Assembly (NCBI RefSeq): GCF_043555835.1
Contig: NZ_JBIGHV010000009.1
Location: 1 to 64,000 of the forward strand
DNA: 64,000 nucleotides
Origin: Pelomonas parva
GTDB lineage: Bacteria > Pseudomonadota > Gammaproteobacteria > Burkholderiales > Burkholderiaceae_C
Direction: 5' to 3'
Notes under the pieces: model-generated
The model's database searches: none
What the model was told of the DNA's origin: nothing
The model's input: only the letters and a program-made list of their open reading frames with translations
Translations under genes and position numbers: made by a program
Shown: positions 10,118 to 18,672 of the stretch, in pieces
How the letters are laid out: each line of letters begins with the position of its first letter
Numbering within the stretch: position 1 is the first letter of the stretch

Positions 10118-10714
10118 ATGCCAATGATTGCCGCCCTGCTTCTCGCCGCCTCGCTGTCCGACGCGCTGACCGCCTATGACGATGGCGATCTCAGGACGGC
10201 CGCCAAGGGCTTTACCGAATCCGCGCAACGCGGCGAGCCGCTGGGCCAGTTCAACCTGGCCATGATGAATCTGCGCCGCGAGCTGCCCGGGGCGAGCGAC
10301 GCTAAAGCCTGGACGCTGCTCGAGCGAGCCGCGGCGCAGAAGTTCGCGCTGGCCGAGAACGCGCTGGGCGAGATGGTCGAGCAGGGCCGCCGCGGCAAGC
10401 CCGACCCCGCAGCCGCGTGCGGCTGGTTCGAACGCGCCGCCGAGCACGGCAACGGCGACGGCGCACTGGCCATCGCCACCTGCTACTACCTCGGACGCGG
10501 CCGGCCGCAGGACATGATCCAGGCCCACCGCTGGTACCTGGAAGCCGCCAAGGCCGGCGACGTCGGCGCGCAATACCTGGTCGCGTCGATGTTTGAGACT
10601 GGGTTGGGCGTGGAAGCTGACCAGCGGCTGGCGCGCTATTGGTTCGACGTGGCCGCGAAGAACGGCGACGTGGCGGCCAAGGCCAAGATCAAGGTGCTGG
10701 ACAGTGCCAGCTGA
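10118..10714 (+). CDS. Sel1-repeat (TPR-like) protein
   Basis: The 198-residue product is built of Sel1-like helical repeats, seen as recurring A-A-W-F-E/L-A-A units at about residues 40-75, 76-112, 113-148 and 149-185 (for example CGWFERAAEHGNGDGALAIA and HRWYLEAAKAGDVGAQYLVA). Such repeats bind partner proteins. The N-terminus (MPMIAALLLAASLSDAL) is hydrophobic enough to be a weak signal peptide, so a periplasmic location is possible. The gene points against lipB and ybeD and stands exactly between them. No function can be assigned. Confidence 0.8.
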   Translation: MPMIAALLLAASLSDALTAYDDGDLRTAAKGFTESAQRGEPLGQFNLAMMNLRRELPGASDAKAWTLLERAAAQKFALAENALGEMVEQGRRGKPDPAAACGWFERAAEHGNGDGALAIATCYYLGRGRPQDMIQAHRWYLEAAKAGDVGAQYLVASMFETGLGVEADQRLARYWFDVAAKNGDVAAKAKIKVLDSAS

Positions 10715-11008
10715 TCAGAGGACGACCTTGACCATCGGGTGCGTCGTCAACGTCCGGTAGATCTCGTCGAGCTGCTCGCGGCTCGTGGCCGTGATGGTGA
10801 TCGTCAGGCCCAGGTAGTTGCCGGCCTTGCTCGGACGCTGCTCGATGGTGGACGCGTCGAAGCCCGGGTCGAACTGCTTGGCGACGTGGGCGATGGCATC
10901 GACGAAGCCGTCGACCTTGGCGCCCATAACCTTGATGGGGAACTGCGACGGGTATTCGATGAGCGACTTCTCGGGCGGGACCTCAGGCAATTCAGGCGGC
11001 AGATTCAT
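10715..11008 (-). CDS. ybeD: YbeD-like DUF493 protein
   Basis: The 97-residue product matches the DUF493/YbeD family, a small ferredoxin-like fold of uncertain, possibly regulatory role that commonly accompanies dacA and lipB. Typical segments are IEYPSQFPIKVMG and the C-terminal SREQLDEIYRTLTTHPMVKVVL region. The start at 11008 was preferred over one nine codons earlier because family members begin close to this point. It lies 14 bases after dacC on the same strand. Confidence 0.88.
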   Translation of the reverse strand: MNLPPELPEVPPEKSLIEYPSQFPIKVMGAKVDGFVDAIAHVAKQFDPGFDASTIEQRPSKAGNYLGLTITITATSREQLDEIYRTLTTHPMVKVVL

Positions 11009-11022
11009 GGGGACCTCGCTGC

Positions 11023-12168
11023 TCACTTGATCCACAGGCGGATCGAATCGAACGCCCGCCCGAAGATGCCGGCGACCGGCACGGCCTCCTGCACGATCAG
11101 CGGCACCTCGGCCACCGGCGCGCCGGCCGTCGTCGTCACGCGCAGCGTGCCGACGCGCTGGCCCTTGTTCAGCGGCGCGACCAGCGGGTCGGTGCGCTCG
11201 ACCTGGGTCTGCAGCTTGCCGGCGTCGCCGCGCGGCACGGCCACAAAGACCGCGTCGGCAGCGCCCAGCCGGGCTTCCTTGGCCTCGCCCTTCCAGACCG
11301 GCACGGTGGCGATCGCCTTGCCGGCGTCGAAGATCTTGACCGCGTCGAAGGCCGTGTAGCCCCAGTTCAGCAACTTCTGGCTCTCGCTGGCACGCGCTTC
11401 CTTCGACGATGTGCCCATGACGACGCTGAGCAGGCGGCGCTTGCCGTTCGGGAAGTCGCGGTTCGCGCTGGACACCAGGCAGTAGCCGGCGGCCTCGGTG
11501 TAGCCGGTCTTCATACCGTCCACCGACGGGTCGCGGCGCAGCAGCAGGTTGCGGTTGTCCTGGCGGATCTTGTTGAAGGTGTAGTCGCGCTGCGAGTAGT
11601 AGCCGTAGTACTCGGGGAAGTCCTTGATGATGTGGGCGGCGATGGTCGCGATGTCGCGCGCGCTGGCCCTGTGACCAGGCTCGGACATGCCGGTCACGTT
11701 CTTGAACTCGGTGTTCTTCAGGCCCCAGGCCTGGACCTGGCGGTTCATCAGCTGCACAAAGCCTTCGACGCTGCCGCCGACGCCCTCGGCCAGCGCCACG
11801 GCGGCATCGTTGCCGCTCTGGATGATGAGGCCGCGCAGCAGCTCGTCGACCTTGGGCGTCATCGTGGTGTCGATGAACATCAGCGACGGGTCGCCCTTGC
11901 GCTCGTCCCAGGCGCGCTTGGAGATGGTCAGCGGCTGCTCCAGTGACAGCTTCTTTTCGCGCAGCGCGCCGAAGACGACGTAGGCCGTCATCAGCTTGGT
12001 CAGGGAGGCCGGGTCCTGCGGCGTGTCGGCATCGCGCTCACCGAGGGTCTTGTTGGCCGTGAGGTCGACCAACACGTAGTTGCGTGCGGCGATCTCGGGC
12101 GGTTGCGGGGCCTGGGCCTGAGCAGTCAGCGCCAGGGCGGCAAGGAAGGAAGCAAGCAGTCTTTTCAT
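11023..12168 (-). CDS. dacC: D-alanyl-D-alanine carboxypeptidase (PBP5/6 family)
   Basis: This low-molecular-mass penicillin-binding protein trims the terminal D-alanine of peptidoglycan pentapeptides. The 381 residues start with a clear signal peptide (MKRLLASFLAALALTAQAQA). Catalytic motifs are SLTK at 55-58, SGN in IIQSGNDAAVA, and KTG in MKTGYTEAAG. A C-terminal PBP5-type beta-rich domain and an amphipathic tail (GRAFDSIRLWIK) fit peripheral attachment to the outer face of the inner membrane. It heads the dacC-ybeD unit next to the lipoate genes, a widespread arrangement. Confidence 0.94.
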   Translation of the reverse strand: MKRLLASFLAALALTAQAQAPQPPEIAARNYVLVDLTANKTLGERDADTPQDPASLTKLMTAYVVFGALREKKLSLEQPLTISKRAWDERKGDPSLMFIDTTMTPKVDELLRGLIIQSGNDAAVALAEGVGGSVEGFVQLMNRQVQAWGLKNTEFKNVTGMSEPGHRASARDIATIAAHIIKDFPEYYGYYSQRDYTFNKIRQDNRNLLLRRDPSVDGMKTGYTEAAGYCLVSSANRDFPNGKRRLLSVVMGTSSKEARASESQKLLNWGYTAFDAVKIFDAGKAIATVPVWKGEAKEARLGAADAVFVAVPRGDAGKLQTQVERTDPLVAPLNKGQRVGTLRVTTTAGAPVAEVPLIVQEAVPVAGIFGRAFDSIRLWIK

Positions 12169-12190
12169 CGATTCTGTTCAGGTGCAGTGG

Positions 12191-12814
12191 TCAGATCCGG
12201 GTGGGATCGAAGGCGCGCACCACAAGGGACTTGAGCAGCGGCAGCTGCCCGTGGAAGAAATGGCCCACGCCGGGGACGACGACCACCGGCAGGCTCTGCG
12301 GTCGGGCCCAGTCGAGCACGGCGGCGAGGGGCACGACGTCGTCGACCTCGCCGTGGATGACCACGGTGTCGGCCGGCACGGGGGCGGTGTCGAAGCGGCT
12401 CGTGGCGGGGCCGACGAGGACGAGGCGTTGCGCGGGTTCGGTCACCCGCAGCGCAGCCTGGGAGGCGACATAGCCGCCAAAGGAGAAGCCGGACAGGACC
12501 AGCGCCTCGCCGGGCGCGCGGACGGCGGCCAGCACCGCGAGCGCGTCATCCACCTCGCCGCGCCCTTCGTCCCACGCGCCTTCGGACTTGCCGATACCGC
12601 GGAAGTTGAAGCGCACGGCTCGCCAGCCGAGTTGCATGAAGGCGCGGGCCAAGGTCTGCACGACCTTGTTGTCCATCGTGCCGCCCTGGGTCGGGTTGGG
12701 GTGGCAGATGAGCGCCGTCCCGACCGGCGCGACGCCATCGGCGGGGAGGTCGATGGCCACCTCGATCTGGCCCGCCGGCCCGGGGACGAGGCGCTTTTCA
12801 GTCTGCGAATTCAT
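12191..12814 (-). CDS. Alpha/beta hydrolase, YfhR/CocE-like short family
   Basis: A 207-residue cytoplasmic alpha/beta hydrolase. The oxyanion region is CHPNPTQGGTMDNKV, the nucleophile elbow is GFSFGG, the acid is probably in HGEVDDVVPL and the histidine is in GVGHFFHGQL. The HPHPxxGGxMxNK pattern is shared with small hydrolases often next to a 2Fe-2S ferredoxin gene in Burkholderiales. The start overlaps the stop of that ferredoxin (12811-12814). The substrate is unknown. Confidence 0.85.
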   Translation of the reverse strand: MNSQTEKRLVPGPAGQIEVAIDLPADGVAPVGTALICHPNPTQGGTMDNKVVQTLARAFMQLGWRAVRFNFRGIGKSEGAWDEGRGEVDDALAVLAAVRAPGEALVLSGFSFGGYVASQAALRVTEPAQRLVLVGPATSRFDTAPVPADTVVIHGEVDDVVPLAAVLDWARPQSLPVVVVPGVGHFFHGQLPLLKSLVVRAFDPTRI

Positions 12815-13137
12815 CGGCCGACGGCGTCCGGCAGCACCAGGCGCTCGACGACCTTGCCGTCGCGCAGATGGCTTTCGACGATCTCGTCGATGTCGCTCTT
12901 GTCGACCCAGGAGTACCAGACGGCCTCCGGGTAGACCACGGCCACCGGCCCGCCGGCGCAGCGGTCCAGGCAACCCGCCTTGTTGACGCGCACGCCGCCC
13001 TTGCCGGCGAGCCCGAGCTGCTTCACGCGGGACTTGCAGTGGTCGAACGCGGCCTGGGCGTCATGGTCGGCACAACTGGCCTCGCCATTGGCGCGCTGGT
13101 TCAGGCAGACGAAGAGGTGGCGCTGGTAGTAACTCAT
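12811..13137 (-). CDS. Thioredoxin-like [2Fe-2S] ferredoxin
   Basis: The 108-residue product resembles the thioredoxin-fold 2Fe-2S ferredoxins. Cysteine ligand candidates are in FVCLNQR, ADHCKSR-like context, and the pair in KAGCLDRCAGGPVAVVYP. It could carry electrons, but no redox partner is adjacent. Translation begins at ATG 13137 (MSYYQRHLFVC), which matches the family; a start six codons earlier is less likely. It is coupled to the downstream hydrolase through a four-base overlap and follows the VanZ-like gene by 14 bases, so the hemJ-vanZ-ferredoxin-hydrolase genes probably form one transcript. Confidence 0.88.
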   Translation of the reverse strand: MSYYQRHLFVCLNQRANGEASCADHDAQAAFDHCKSRVKQLGLAGKGGVRVNKAGCLDRCAGGPVAVVYPEAVWYSWVDKSDIDEIVESHLRDGKVVERLVLPDAVGR

Positions 13138-13151
13138 CGCGGCGGATTCTC

Positions 13152-14252
13152 TCATCGGGGCTTTTGCACCAGGCGCGCGGCCAGCCAGAACAGCGCGATG
13201 AAGGGCCAGGTCCAGGCCACCCAGCGCGTCAGGCCATAAAAGTTGACGAAGCGGCCATGCTCCCAGGCCTGCATGTTCAGCGTCAGATAGGGGTCACTGG
13301 GCGCGACGCTGATCAGGGCGATCAACGCGCAGATGCCGAGCAGCCCGAGGGCTGCCGCCACGCGCGACGGCAGCAGGCAGGCCAGCAGCGCCAGCACCAC
13401 GCCCAGCCCGACGCCGGGCCGCGTCGCATCGCTGAGCCAGGCCCAGGCGTGGTCCGGCCCGAAGGCCATGGCGGTCGCCGTGGCGGTACCCAGCAGGCCC
13501 AGCAGCACGGCGCCGCCAGCCAGCACCAGGCGCCGCGGCCCGGGCCGGGCGACCACGATCATCATCAGCACCGGCGCCACCAGGCCGAGCGCGATGGCAA
13601 GCGCCTGCAAGCCGGGCGGCAAGGCATGCTCGACGGTGACGGCATCGCCCCAGCTCAGAGCCCAGGGCGTGCCTTCCAGCGCATCCAGCAGGCTCTCCCG
13701 CCACCAGGGCAACCACTGGCCCAGGCCGAAGGGCAGCGGCGTCGGGTAGAGCAGCGCCACCGGCCACAGCGCCAGCAGGGCCAGGGCCGGTGCGCTGCTG
13801 GCGCCGAACCAGTGGTCGCGCACATCCTCCCAGCGCTGCAGGCCGCCCAGGGCGTTGAGCACCACGCCCAGCAAGGCGCCCAGCGTGCTGCCGCCGACGT
13901 TCAACGCCCAGTCCGACAACGACGGCACGCGCCCGGGCAGGAAGAACTGCAGCGTCTCCATCACGAATGACAGCGCCGGGCCGAGCAGCAGGCCCATCAA
14001 CCAGGCGACCCGCAGCCCCCAGCCGGACCGGACCGCCGCCGCAAAGCCGAGCAGGCCCAGCGGCATGTAGCCGATCAGGTTGGCCTCCAAATCGAAAGCC
14101 CAGAAGCGCGGCGGCCACGGCAGGCCGAACAGCCAGGGCAGGCCCATGCCGGGCGGCCAACGCCAGGGCCAGAACGGATAGAGGCTGGCGTAGATGACCA
14201 GGCCGATGTGGGCCAGCAACAGCCAGGTGGCGGAACTCTGGCGACGCCGCAT
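13152..14252 (-). CDS. VanZ-like multi-spanning membrane protein
   Basis: The 366-residue protein contains about nine to ten hydrophobic segments. The N-terminal 170 residues carry VanZ-family features (LEANLIGYMPLGLLGFAA, METLQFFLPGRVPSLSDWALNVGGSTLGALLG). The C-terminal half adds further membrane helices with no motif I recognise, making it longer than minimal VanZ proteins. VanZ of Gram-positives lowers teicoplanin sensitivity; the role in Gram-negatives is not established. It starts two bases after hemJ ends. Confidence 0.8.
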   Translation of the reverse strand: MRRRQSSATWLLLAHIGLVIYASLYPFWPWRWPPGMGLPWLFGLPWPPRFWAFDLEANLIGYMPLGLLGFAAAVRSGWGLRVAWLMGLLLGPALSFVMETLQFFLPGRVPSLSDWALNVGGSTLGALLGVVLNALGGLQRWEDVRDHWFGASSAPALALLALWPVALLYPTPLPFGLGQWLPWWRESLLDALEGTPWALSWGDAVTVEHALPPGLQALAIALGLVAPVLMMIVVARPGPRRLVLAGGAVLLGLLGTATATAMAFGPDHAWAWLSDATRPGVGLGVVLALLACLLPSRVAAALGLLGICALIALISVAPSDPYLTLNMQAWEHGRFVNFYGLTRWVAWTWPFIALFWLAARLVQKPR

Positions 14253-14254
14253 GT

Positions 14255-14683
14255 TCAGAAGGGCTTGACGGTCACCAGCACCACGGTGGCGGCGAACAGC
14301 AGCACCGCGCTCTCGTTGTAGACGCGGAACCAGCGGTGGCTGCGGCGGTTGGACAGTTCCTCGAAGCTGCGCAGCAAGCGACGGTTCATGTGGTGCAGCC
14401 CGATGGCACCGACGACCAAGAGCATCTTGGCGTGCAGCCAGTAGCTGCCGGAAAAGCGGGTCGCGCCCCAACCCACCAGCACCCAGATGCCCAGCAGCAG
14501 CGCCACGCCCATCAGCAGGCTGCTGAAGCGGTGCAGCTTGTGCGCCATCAGCAGCAGTCGCTCACGCTCGGCATGGCTGTCGGTCGGCACCATGGCCAGG
14601 TTCACGAAGATGCGCGGCAGGTAGAAAAGCCCGGCAAACCAGGCGGCGACGAAGACGATGTGGAACGCTTTGACCCAGAGCAT
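14255..14683 (-). CDS. hemJ: Protoporphyrinogen IX oxidase, HemJ type
   Basis: The 142-residue, four-helix membrane protein matches the UPF0093/HemJ family (CopD-related), which oxidises protoporphyrinogen IX late in haem synthesis. Conserved features are LWVKAFHIVFVAAWFAGLFYLPR, the HKLHRF segment and WLHAKMLLV. hemB, another haem gene, lies divergently 350 bases away, which supports the assignment. The start at 14683 gives the standard N-terminus; the open frame upstream is not conserved-looking. Confidence 0.88.
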   Translation of the reverse strand: MLWVKAFHIVFVAAWFAGLFYLPRIFVNLAMVPTDSHAERERLLLMAHKLHRFSSLLMGVALLLGIWVLVGWGATRFSGSYWLHAKMLLVVGAIGLHHMNRRLLRSFEELSNRRSHRWFRVYNESAVLLFAATVVLVTVKPF

Positions 14684-14801
14684 GGCGGCATTATGGGCAG
14701 GCTGCAGCCGGGCTTGCAGATGGGCAAAAGTCGCGCCGCCAGGTGCGCTGCGCGTCTGCGCAGGCTGGGCCGCGAAGCGGCACTGCACTTTTGCACAGAT
14801 G

Positions 14802-14828
14802 AAAAAAAGCCCCGGTAAAAACCGGGGC
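14802..14828 (-). terminator. Strong rho-independent terminator (minus strand)
   Basis: A perfect 8-base stem (14809-14816 with 14821-14828) closed by a 4-base loop is followed on the minus strand by seven T residues (14808 down to 14802). It lies upstream of hemJ, so it must end a separate minus-strand transcript that starts between 14829 and about 14950. Confidence 0.75.
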
Positions 14829-14912
14829 GAGAAAGCCTTTTCGCTGTCATCACGTCAAGGCTCCTGCTCAGGGAGGAAAAGCAGGGGACAACGACCTTGC
14901 GGCTATCATCCG
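14802..14912 (-). ncRNA. Candidate small RNA upstream of hemJ
   Basis: The intergenic region 14684-15030 contains a strong minus-strand terminator but no convincing protein gene in front of it, which is the usual signature of a small RNA. The minus strand upstream of the terminator holds a short hairpin-capable stretch (CTGAGCAGGAGCC) next to TTTTCCTCCC, an exposed pyrimidine run that could pair with ribosome binding sites. The 5' end is a guess. A short leader peptide is a weaker alternative. I do not match it to a named RNA family. Confidence 0.35.
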
Positions 14913-15030
14913 GGCGCAAGTTTAGCGCGCTGGAGCGGGTGCGTCACGCATATATGACGCCGGATGTGGCGTCCATCACGCGCCGGGCGCGCAGCCCCCC
15001 TCATCTGCCTGTCCCGTCGAGGTTTCGCCC

Positions 15031-16047
15031 GTGACCCGCTCCCGTCTCATTCCCGCCGCCTTTCCCGCCGCGCGCCCGCGCCGGCTGCGCCGCGACGCCT
15101 TCACCCGCGCCCTGGTGCGCGAGCACACGCTGCAGGCCAGCGACCTGATCCTGCCGGTCTTCATCCACGAGGGCGAGAACCTGCTGCAGCCGGTCGCCTC
15201 CATGCCGGGCGTGGTGCGCCAGAGCCTGGACCACTTGCTGCGCACGGCCGAGCAGTGCGTCGAACTGGGCGTGCCGGTCATCGCGCTGTTCCCCGTCATC
15301 GCCTCGGCACTGAAGACCCCCGATGGCGCCGAGGCGCTGAACCTCGACGGCCTGGTGCCGCGCGCGGTGCGGGCACTCAAACAGAACTTTCCTCAGCTCG
15401 GCGTGCTGACCGACGTGGCGCTGGACCCGTTCACCAGCCACGGCCAGGACGGCGTCATCGACGCGAGCGGCTACATCCTCAACGACCCGACCGTGGAGAT
15501 CCTCGCGAAGCAGGCCATCGTGCAGGCCGACGCCGGTGTCGACATCGTCGCGCCCAGCGACATGATGGACGGCAGGATTGGCGCGATCCGCCAGGCGCTG
15601 GAAGCCGCCGGCCACATCCACACGCGCATCATGGCCTACAGCGCCAAGTACGCGAGTGCCTTCTACGGCCCCTTCCGCGACGCCGTCGGCTCGGCAGCCA
15701 ACCTCGGCAAGGCCGACAAGAAAACCTACCAGATGGACCCCGGCAACAGCGACGAGGCGCTGCGCGAGGTGGCGCTGGACCTGGCCGAAGGCGCCGACAT
15801 GGTGATGGTCAAGCCCGGCATGCCTTACCTCGACATCGTGCGCCGGGTGAAGGACGAGTTCAGCGTGCCAACCTTCGCCTACCAGGTGAGCGGCGAGTAC
15901 GCGATGGTCAAGGCCGCAGCGGCCAACGGCTGGCTGGACCATGACGCCGTCATGATGGAGTCGCTGCTGGCCTTCAAGCGCGCGGGCGCGGACGGGGTAC
16001 TGAGCTACTTCGCGCTGGACGCCGCACGGCTGCTGAAGAGGCCTTGA
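15031..16047 (+). CDS. hemB: Delta-aminolevulinic acid dehydratase (porphobilinogen synthase)
   Basis: HemB condenses two 5-aminolevulinate molecules to porphobilinogen in tetrapyrrole synthesis. The 338 residues have the family barrel, the Schiff-base lysines in MAYSAKYAS and VKPGMPYLD, and the signature APSDMMDGR. The start is a GTG at 15031, which gives the standard N-terminus (TRSRLIPAAFPAARPRRLRR). A magnesium-type CorA transporter follows four bases later and may be co-transcribed; many HemB enzymes use Mg or Zn, but a functional link is only a suggestion. Confidence 0.97.
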   Translation: MTRSRLIPAAFPAARPRRLRRDAFTRALVREHTLQASDLILPVFIHEGENLLQPVASMPGVVRQSLDHLLRTAEQCVELGVPVIALFPVIASALKTPDGAEALNLDGLVPRAVRALKQNFPQLGVLTDVALDPFTSHGQDGVIDASGYILNDPTVEILAKQAIVQADAGVDIVAPSDMMDGRIGAIRQALEAAGHIHTRIMAYSAKYASAFYGPFRDAVGSAANLGKADKKTYQMDPGNSDEALREVALDLAEGADMVMVKPGMPYLDIVRRVKDEFSVPTFAYQVSGEYAMVKAAAANGWLDHDAVMMESLLAFKRAGADGVLSYFALDAARLLKRP

Positions 16048-16051
16048 GCCC

Positions 16052-17158
16052 ATGCGGGTCTTCCACATCGAGCCGGACCGCTTCACCGAACTGCCGGCCC
16101 TGCCCGATACGCTGCCCGAACGCGGCTTCCTGTGGCTGGGCTATGGCCGGCGAGAGTTCGAGGTCGGCGAGGCAACCGCGCAGCAGGCGCTGGCGCGCTG
16201 GGGCTGCGGCAACATCGTCGACCTGCATGTGGCCGACCTGATCAACAACCAGCTGCCCTCGCACTTCGACTACACGTCCTGGTACGACATGCTGGTGTTC
16301 CGCCGCCTGGCGGCGGCGCCGGGCAGCGCCGAGCTGTTCGTCGACGACGAACACGGCACGCTGGCCTCGGCGCAAAAGGCCATGCGCGCCATCGACACCA
16401 GCCCGGTGGGCTTTGCAGTATTCGACCGCGTGCTGGTGACGGTGCACCCGACCGACTGCCAGGTGCGCGAGTTCTTCGCGCAGAAGCTGGACCGCCTGAT
16501 CGAAGGGCGCGACAAGGCGCCCGCGCGCGGCAGCGCCCGCCTGCCGCTGAGCCCGGCCGACCTGATGCTGCGCATGGTCAACCACATGGTGGACAGCTAT
16601 CTGGAACTGCGCCGGCTGTTGACGCGCCAGCTCGGCACGCTGCAGCGCGTGCTGCTGGACCAGAACAGCGAGTTCAACGACTGGCCACTGCTGCTGGAAA
16701 GCCGTGACGCGCTGCACCGGCTGGAGGACACCTGCGAGGACCAGCGCGCCGCCATCCAGGAATGGATAGACGCGCTGGACGAGTGGCCGACCGACGGCGA
16801 CCCGCAGGCGGCCCGCGAGCGCGAGCTGCTGCGGGTGCGCTCGCGCGACGTGCTGGAGCATGTGGAGCGCGTGCTGACGCATGTGCGCCGCCTGGAGTCG
16901 TCCGCCGAGTCGGCCGTGCAAATGCACTTCAGCGCGCTGGGCCATCGCACCAACAGCATCATGCGCACGCTGACCGTGCTGACCGCGATCTTCCTGCCGC
17001 TGAACCTGATCACCGGCATCTTCGGCATGAACTTCGAGTGGATGCCGCTGATCAAGAACCCCCACGGTTTCTGGGAGGCGGCGCTGCTGATCGGAGTCGT
17101 CGCGCTGGGGCTGTGGCTGCTGTTCCGCAGGAAGCGCTACCTGGCTTCCGGCAAGTAG
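16052..17158 (+). CDS. CorA-family divalent cation transporter
   Basis: A 368-residue protein with a large cytoplasmic N-terminal domain rich in charged helices and two C-terminal membrane helices. The family signature GMN is present at the end of the first helix (LITGIFGMNFEWMPL). CorA proteins form pentameric Mg2+ (also Co2+, Ni2+) channels; the related ZntB exports or imports zinc, so the exact ion is uncertain. It follows hemB by four bases and converges directly on ybeY. Confidence 0.92.
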   Translation: MRVFHIEPDRFTELPALPDTLPERGFLWLGYGRREFEVGEATAQQALARWGCGNIVDLHVADLINNQLPSHFDYTSWYDMLVFRRLAAAPGSAELFVDDEHGTLASAQKAMRAIDTSPVGFAVFDRVLVTVHPTDCQVREFFAQKLDRLIEGRDKAPARGSARLPLSPADLMLRMVNHMVDSYLELRRLLTRQLGTLQRVLLDQNSEFNDWPLLLESRDALHRLEDTCEDQRAAIQEWIDALDEWPTDGDPQAARERELLRVRSRDVLEHVERVLTHVRRLESSAESAVQMHFSALGHRTNSIMRTLTVLTAIFLPLNLITGIFGMNFEWMPLIKNPHGFWEAALLIGVVALGLWLLFRRKRYLASGK

Positions 17159-17604
17159 CTAGCCGTTGCGGCGATAGGGGTCCGCAAAGCCCAGGCCCAG
17201 CAGGATCTCCGTCTCGCGCGCCTCCATCGCCTCGGCCTCGTCGTCGACCTCGTGGTCGAAGCCCTGCGCGTGCAGCGTGCCGTGCACGAGCATGTGGGCA
17301 TAGTGGTCGAGCAGCGGGATGCCCATCTCAGCAGCTTCCTTTTCGACAACCTCGGCGCAGATGACGAGGTCCGCACCGACGACGGGCTCGTGGCTGTAGT
17401 CGAAGGTCAGCACATTGGTCGCGTAGTCCTTGCTGCGGTACTCGCGGTTCAGCGCGCGGCCCTCCTCGGCATCGACGATGCGCACGGCGATCTCGCCCGG
17501 CAGCTCCAACGCGGCGCGGATGAAGCGTTGCACCTTGTGGCGCGGCAGCAGCACGCGGTGGCGCGGGTCGGCAAACTGCAGGGACAGGCTCAGCTCGGGC
17601 TTGC

Positions 17605-17608
<4 letters not shown>
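17159..17608 (-). CDS. ybeY: Endoribonuclease YbeY
   Basis: YbeY is a zinc-dependent RNase involved in 16S rRNA 3' end maturation and ribosome quality control. The metal-binding motif HMLVHGTLHAQGFDH is intact, with three histidines. At 149 residues it has normal length. Its ATG overlaps the phoH stop (17605-17608), the typical phoH-ybeY arrangement. The usual downstream corC/lnt genes are absent here, since a convergent corA gene abuts it. Confidence 0.95.
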
Positions 17609-18579
<971 letters not shown>

Positions 18580-18672
18580 TTGGTGCGTCTGAAGAAAGCA
18601 GGCGCCGATTGTCGCTGTCGCTGGTGCATTCCCCGGCGCGGGGGTGGCGACCCTCCCTCACAATGCCGCCCC

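Noticed and set aside
14602..14919. A 105-codon minus-strand frame across the terminator upstream of hemJ
   Set aside because: It reads through a strong terminator hairpin and overlaps the hemJ start in another frame; a small RNA explains the terminator better.
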